This document shows, one piece after another, positions 61,528 to 64,000 of a stretch of 64,000 bases of DNA (position 1 is the stretch's first letter; every line of letters begins with the position of its first letter). The notes under the pieces were generated by a model, which was not told the DNA's origin, ran no database searches, and saw only the letters and a program-made list of their open reading frames with translations. Location of the stretch: positions 62,001 to 126,000 of the forward strand of contig JAJEAL010000026.1 in NCBI GenBank assembly GCA_022822785.1, written 5' to 3'. This DNA comes from Candidatus Poribacteria bacterium. GTDB lineage: Bacteria; Poribacteria; WGA-4E; PCPOR2b. A program made the translations under genes and the position numbers.

Positions 61528-61805
61528 TGTACATCGCAAAGGTTATAGGTAAAGTGGTTTCCGTGATTAAGCACCCTGCCTATCAGAATCGCACACTCCT
61601 GCTCGTTCAACCGCTAAGTTTGAAATCGCAGCTGGTGCGAACACCGACGATTGCCGTAGATTATGTTGGGGCAGGAGAGAACGATATCGTCCTTGTCGGG
61701 GCAGGACCGGGCGTCGCCCAAGAGGTATTTGAAATCGAAACGGCTCCCATCAGGGAATTAGTTATGGGAATCATTGATCGATTTGATGTGTCGAGTGAAA
61801 CGTGA
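61527..61805 (+). CDS. EutN/CcmL-type microcompartment vertex protein 2
   Basis: 92 residues from ATG 61527, supported by GCGGAGGAG upstream. YIAKVIGKVVSVIKHPAYQNRTLLLVQPL, AVDYVGAGENDIVLVGAGPGVAQ and VMGIIDRFDV align with protein 1 along its length; they are diverged paralogues. Two different vertex proteins could form mixed pentamers or separate vertices. The C-terminal tails differ. Confidence 0.92.
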   Translation: MYIAKVIGKVVSVIKHPAYQNRTLLLVQPLSLKSQLVRTPTIAVDYVGAGENDIVLVGAGPGVAQEVFEIETAPIRELVMGIIDRFDVSSET

Positions 61806-61890
61806 AACGGAACGCATTGGATGTCGTATTTTATGTGTGACGTGAGCACCGACTTGCCTATCTGCTCATCTGTCGAAAGGATACGATACT

Positions 61891-62607
61891 TTGCTTATTC
61901 CGCTCCCAAGCACGCCCTCGGCACAGGAATCTTTCAAGCCGCGCGCAGTCCAATTCTTAATCGTTACAAATCTCGTGGTTTTTGTATATCAGCTCTACGC
62001 GCTCTATCAAGGGGTCTCGTTGGCGGAAGTATCTGGCGCAATCCCTACCCAGATTCTCCATCGCTATTCCTTCCTACCACCGCTTCCAAACCTTTTCGAG
62101 AAGACGCTCCTTACCTCCCTATTTTTACACGATGTCCACATTATACAGGGAGGATTTATCCACATTATTGGCAATATGCTCTATCTCTCAGCTTTTGGTC
62201 CGACCCTTGAAAGCATGATTGGGAGCCTGAAATTTCTCCTATTCTACCTATTGTGCGGTGTATTGGCAACCCTCTGTTACGTGATAATTTACTACGATTC
62301 AAATTTGCCCCTGATTGGTGCAAGCGGCGCAATCGCCGGCGTAATGGGAGCACACTTTGCCGCCTGTCCCAAGGCACGCGTTCGATGCCTTCTCCTTATC
62401 TATATTATCTCTGTACCCGCGATTGTTCTACTGTTACCGTGGATAGTCATCCAGTTAGTCAATGTCTATTTTTCGTTCCAAGGGGCGTCTATCGCTTGGG
62501 CAGCGCATGTCGGGGGGTTTGGTGTAGGAATGCTTCTTATCGGAAAATTCCAACGGACTTGGTTTCGCCCTAAACAAGAGACAGTTAAAATTCGTCCTTA
62601 TCTTTGA
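61891..62607 (+). CDS. Rhomboid-family intramembrane serine protease
   Basis: 238 residues from TTG 61891, with AAAGGA about ten bases upstream. Six or seven helices. The catalytic Ser145 lies in GASGAIAGVMG and the partner His206 in AWAAHVGGFG; HxxxN (His91, Asn95) in GGFIHIIGNMLYLSAFG stabilises the oxyanion. Cleaves transmembrane substrates inside the inner membrane. It starts 85 bases after the vertex pair, and a functional link to them is not shown. Confidence 0.93.
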   Translation: MLIPLPSTPSAQESFKPRAVQFLIVTNLVVFVYQLYALYQGVSLAEVSGAIPTQILHRYSFLPPLPNLFEKTLLTSLFLHDVHIIQGGFIHIIGNMLYLSAFGPTLESMIGSLKFLLFYLLCGVLATLCYVIIYYDSNLPLIGASGAIAGVMGAHFAACPKARVRCLLLIYIISVPAIVLLLPWIVIQLVNVYFSFQGASIAWAAHVGGFGVGMLLIGKFQRTWFRPKQETVKIRPYL

Positions 62608-62650
62608 TAATGATAGGTGCGATCTATGAAATATAATTGGGAGGAAAAGG

Positions 62651-63244
62651 ATGAATCTGCCAAAATACTGTGGAATTTCCCTGTTGTTCGCTGCTTGTAT
62701 CACCCTATCCGGATGTGTTTGGTCTTCCCTACTCTCTAACTCCTGGAGTGAGAATTTCGCGCTGGCAAGTTACGGGGCAAAAGCAAATCATCCAGCGCTC
62801 AACGATGGGAAACTAGACACCGTCGCAGCGATAGCGGCAACAAATGAACGGATCTTTACATTACGGTTTCCAGAAGTTAAGCCTGTTCGGAAGATTATCA
62901 TCCATAACGGGAATCTATTCTGGTTTCATGTGGACTACTGGGACCTAGACGATTTCGAGTGGAAAACCGTTCACTCGGTACGTCAGCTACGAGATATTGG
63001 CAAAAGCCGTGCACCATCAGAAATTGTCATTGATCGGTTGAATTGCCGGACAAACAGTATCCGTATCAACGTTTCCCGTACCGTGGACGACCACGTTGTC
63101 ACAAAGGTACTTTTGGATCCAGGAGACAAAGTGGTAGATCGACGGACCACCCTTGCAGGGGCATATTATCCACACTTCCGTGTTATCCAACCGGCATGGG
63201 CGCAAGTCCGCGAAATCGAAGTATATCATCTAGCATCAAAATAA
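62651..63244 (+). CDS. Lipoprotein with discoidin-like beta-sandwich
   Basis: 197 residues. The signal peptide ends in a lipobox ITLSGC (cysteine near 22). The mature part resembles a galactose-binding-like or F5/8 type C fold: LASYGAKANHPALNDGKLDT, then RKIIIHNGNLFWFHVDYWD, and the closing VREIEVYHL. Such domains bind sugars or cell-wall glycans; residues for a particular ligand cannot be identified. GGGAGGAAAAGG lies before the ATG. It follows the rhomboid gene by 43 bases. Confidence 0.77.
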   Translation: MNLPKYCGISLLFAACITLSGCVWSSLLSNSWSENFALASYGAKANHPALNDGKLDTVAAIAATNERIFTLRFPEVKPVRKIIIHNGNLFWFHVDYWDLDDFEWKTVHSVRQLRDIGKSRAPSEIVIDRLNCRTNSIRINVSRTVDDHVVTKVLLDPGDKVVDRRTTLAGAYYPHFRVIQPAWAQVREIEVYHLASK

Positions 63245-63518
63245 TACTGAACTCTGATTCGACACACTCCATGCCTGCTAGAAGGTTAGGTGCCCCCAAT
63301 AAATCGGGATGCGAGCACTTGTGGTTGCCCTGTTGTAGGTCAATTTTCCAAAATCGGCATTTGGGGACCGATAGATAAATCTCAACAGTTGAAATTTAAA
63401 CAGATTGAACCCTTCCGGTTCGCTGTAAGACGATCTGGAACGACCACGTCTGTTGTGATCAAAACGCCCGATAATTACGGTGCTTGCTCAATTGGCAACA
63501 GCAAAATGCCGACGCGCC

Positions 63519-64000
63519 CTAACGTTTCACCGCGACGGAGACTCCATCGCGAAGCGGAATGATTGTCGTGAATACGTCAGGAGAACTGTAAAGCAGCCGC
63601 GTCAATTCCTTGACCCCGACAGTGGTCTTGTGCCGCCATTCCTCCTCTTCATCAAGTCCCTGCACATCGCCATCCGTATCGTATGTAACGACACGTCCCT
63701 GCCACAGCATGTTGTCCGTGATAAACAGCCCGCCGCTCCTGAGCCGTGGAATTGCCTTGCCAAACGCTTCGGGATAGCCGTCCTTATCAATGTCGTTGTA
63801 GATGATGTCAAACTCACCGTCCGTGTCGTCAATGATTTTGAGTGCGTTCCCGACGCGATAGTCGATCCGATCCGCGACTCCACCTCTCGCAAGATAACCG
63901 GCTGCACGGTCCGCGTTTTCCTGTGAACCGTCGGTACAGATGATGCCTGCCTCCGGTTGCCGTAACGCCTTCGCCATCCAATATGCCGAATAGCCAAAAC
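63519..64000 (-). CDS. O-methyltransferase, caffeoyl-CoA type, 5' end outside window
   Basis: The frame is open to the window edge; upstream of the internal ATG at 63977 the codons give FGYSAYW, which belongs to the family's SAM-binding motif I region. Visible motifs include GIICTDGSQENADRAAGYLARGG, the metal- and SAM-binding FDIIYNDIDKDGYPEA, and GGLFITDNMLWQGRV. The C terminus (TTIIPLRDGVSVAVKR) is complete. It transfers a methyl group from SAM to a small-molecule hydroxyl, probably Mg-dependent. About 160 of an expected 210-220 residues are present. Confidence 0.9.
   Translation of the reverse strand, partial: FGYSAYWMAKALRQPEAGIICTDGSQENADRAAGYLARGGVADRIDYRVGNALKIIDDTDGEFDIIYNDIDKDGYPEAFGKAIPRLRSGGLFITDNMLWQGRVVTYDTDGDVQGLDEEEEWRHKTTVGVKELTRLLYSSPDVFTTIIPLRDGVSVAVKR

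Overview
The window is about 64 kb of gene-dense bacterial chromosome of middling GC content. It shows outer-membrane beta-barrels, lipoproteins and envelope transporters, so the cell is Gram-negative. The gene mix resembles uncultured lineages such as Candidatus Poribacteria or Latescibacteria: phytanoyl-CoA dioxygenase, 3-keto-disaccharide hydrolase, mandelate-racemase-type enolase, an ASPIC/FG-GAP remnant, microcompartment vertex proteins, a fused TRAP permease and LL-diaminopimelate aminotransferase. That placement is inference; there is no rRNA gene to test it. I found no rRNA, tRNA or CRISPR array.

Layout. 0-5.7 kb: end of a quinol-type nitric oxide reductase, DUF481 barrel, Na/Pi cotransporter and a 16-residue-repeat surface protein, all on +. 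5.9-8.7 kb: CASTOR/POLLUX-like channel overlapping an MscS channel. 8.7-11.1 kb: namZ-anmK muramic acid recycling pair ending in a hairpin terminator. 11.2-16.6 kb: dehydrogenase, proA, small proteins, SDR and DapL. 16.7-19.3 kb: SufR-like Fe-S regulator divergent from a sigma-70 factor and NfuA. 19.3-22.5 kb: a structured intergenic element, then a radical SAM gene whose apparent stop is an in-frame UGA inside a CUAEP tail, directly over a bacterial SECIS-like hairpin, then PepP. 22.7-28.7 kb: cobalamin adenosyltransferase, enolase-superfamily enzyme, three secreted envelope proteins and a K+ channel. 28.7-37 kb (minus strand): three tandem membrane paralogues, glycosyltransferase, DUF3311-SSS symporter pair, kinase-like protein, TRAP permease and sugar hydrolase. 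37.6-43.8 kb: HEAT/TPR protein, membrane protein, glmM, yvcK/glmR and glmS, a UDP-GlcNAc precursor cluster. 43.8-52.1 kb: accessory region with cupin, PhyH, lipoprotein, pseudogenes, a DUF488-like gene, 10-bp phased repeats, a dehydrogenase and DUF4173. 52.4-54.9 kb: ribE-ribBA-ribH. 54.9-56.8 kb: two solitary DNA methyltransferases. 56.9-60.9 kb: hisH, then an NtrB/NtrC-type pair interrupted by a DUF3782 remnant. 61.2-64 kb: two EutN/CcmL vertex proteins, rhomboid protease, lipoprotein and a partial O-methyltransferase.

Non-coding highlights are three copies of one MITE-like element (37.1, 45.4 and 53.1 kb), a shared hairpin repeat (11.1 and 48.6 kb), two sets of helically phased TGTGA repeats at 48.8-48.9 kb, and the candidate structured RNA at 19.45-19.6 kb. 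The strongest single observation is the predicted selenoprotein at 19.66-21.17 kb.
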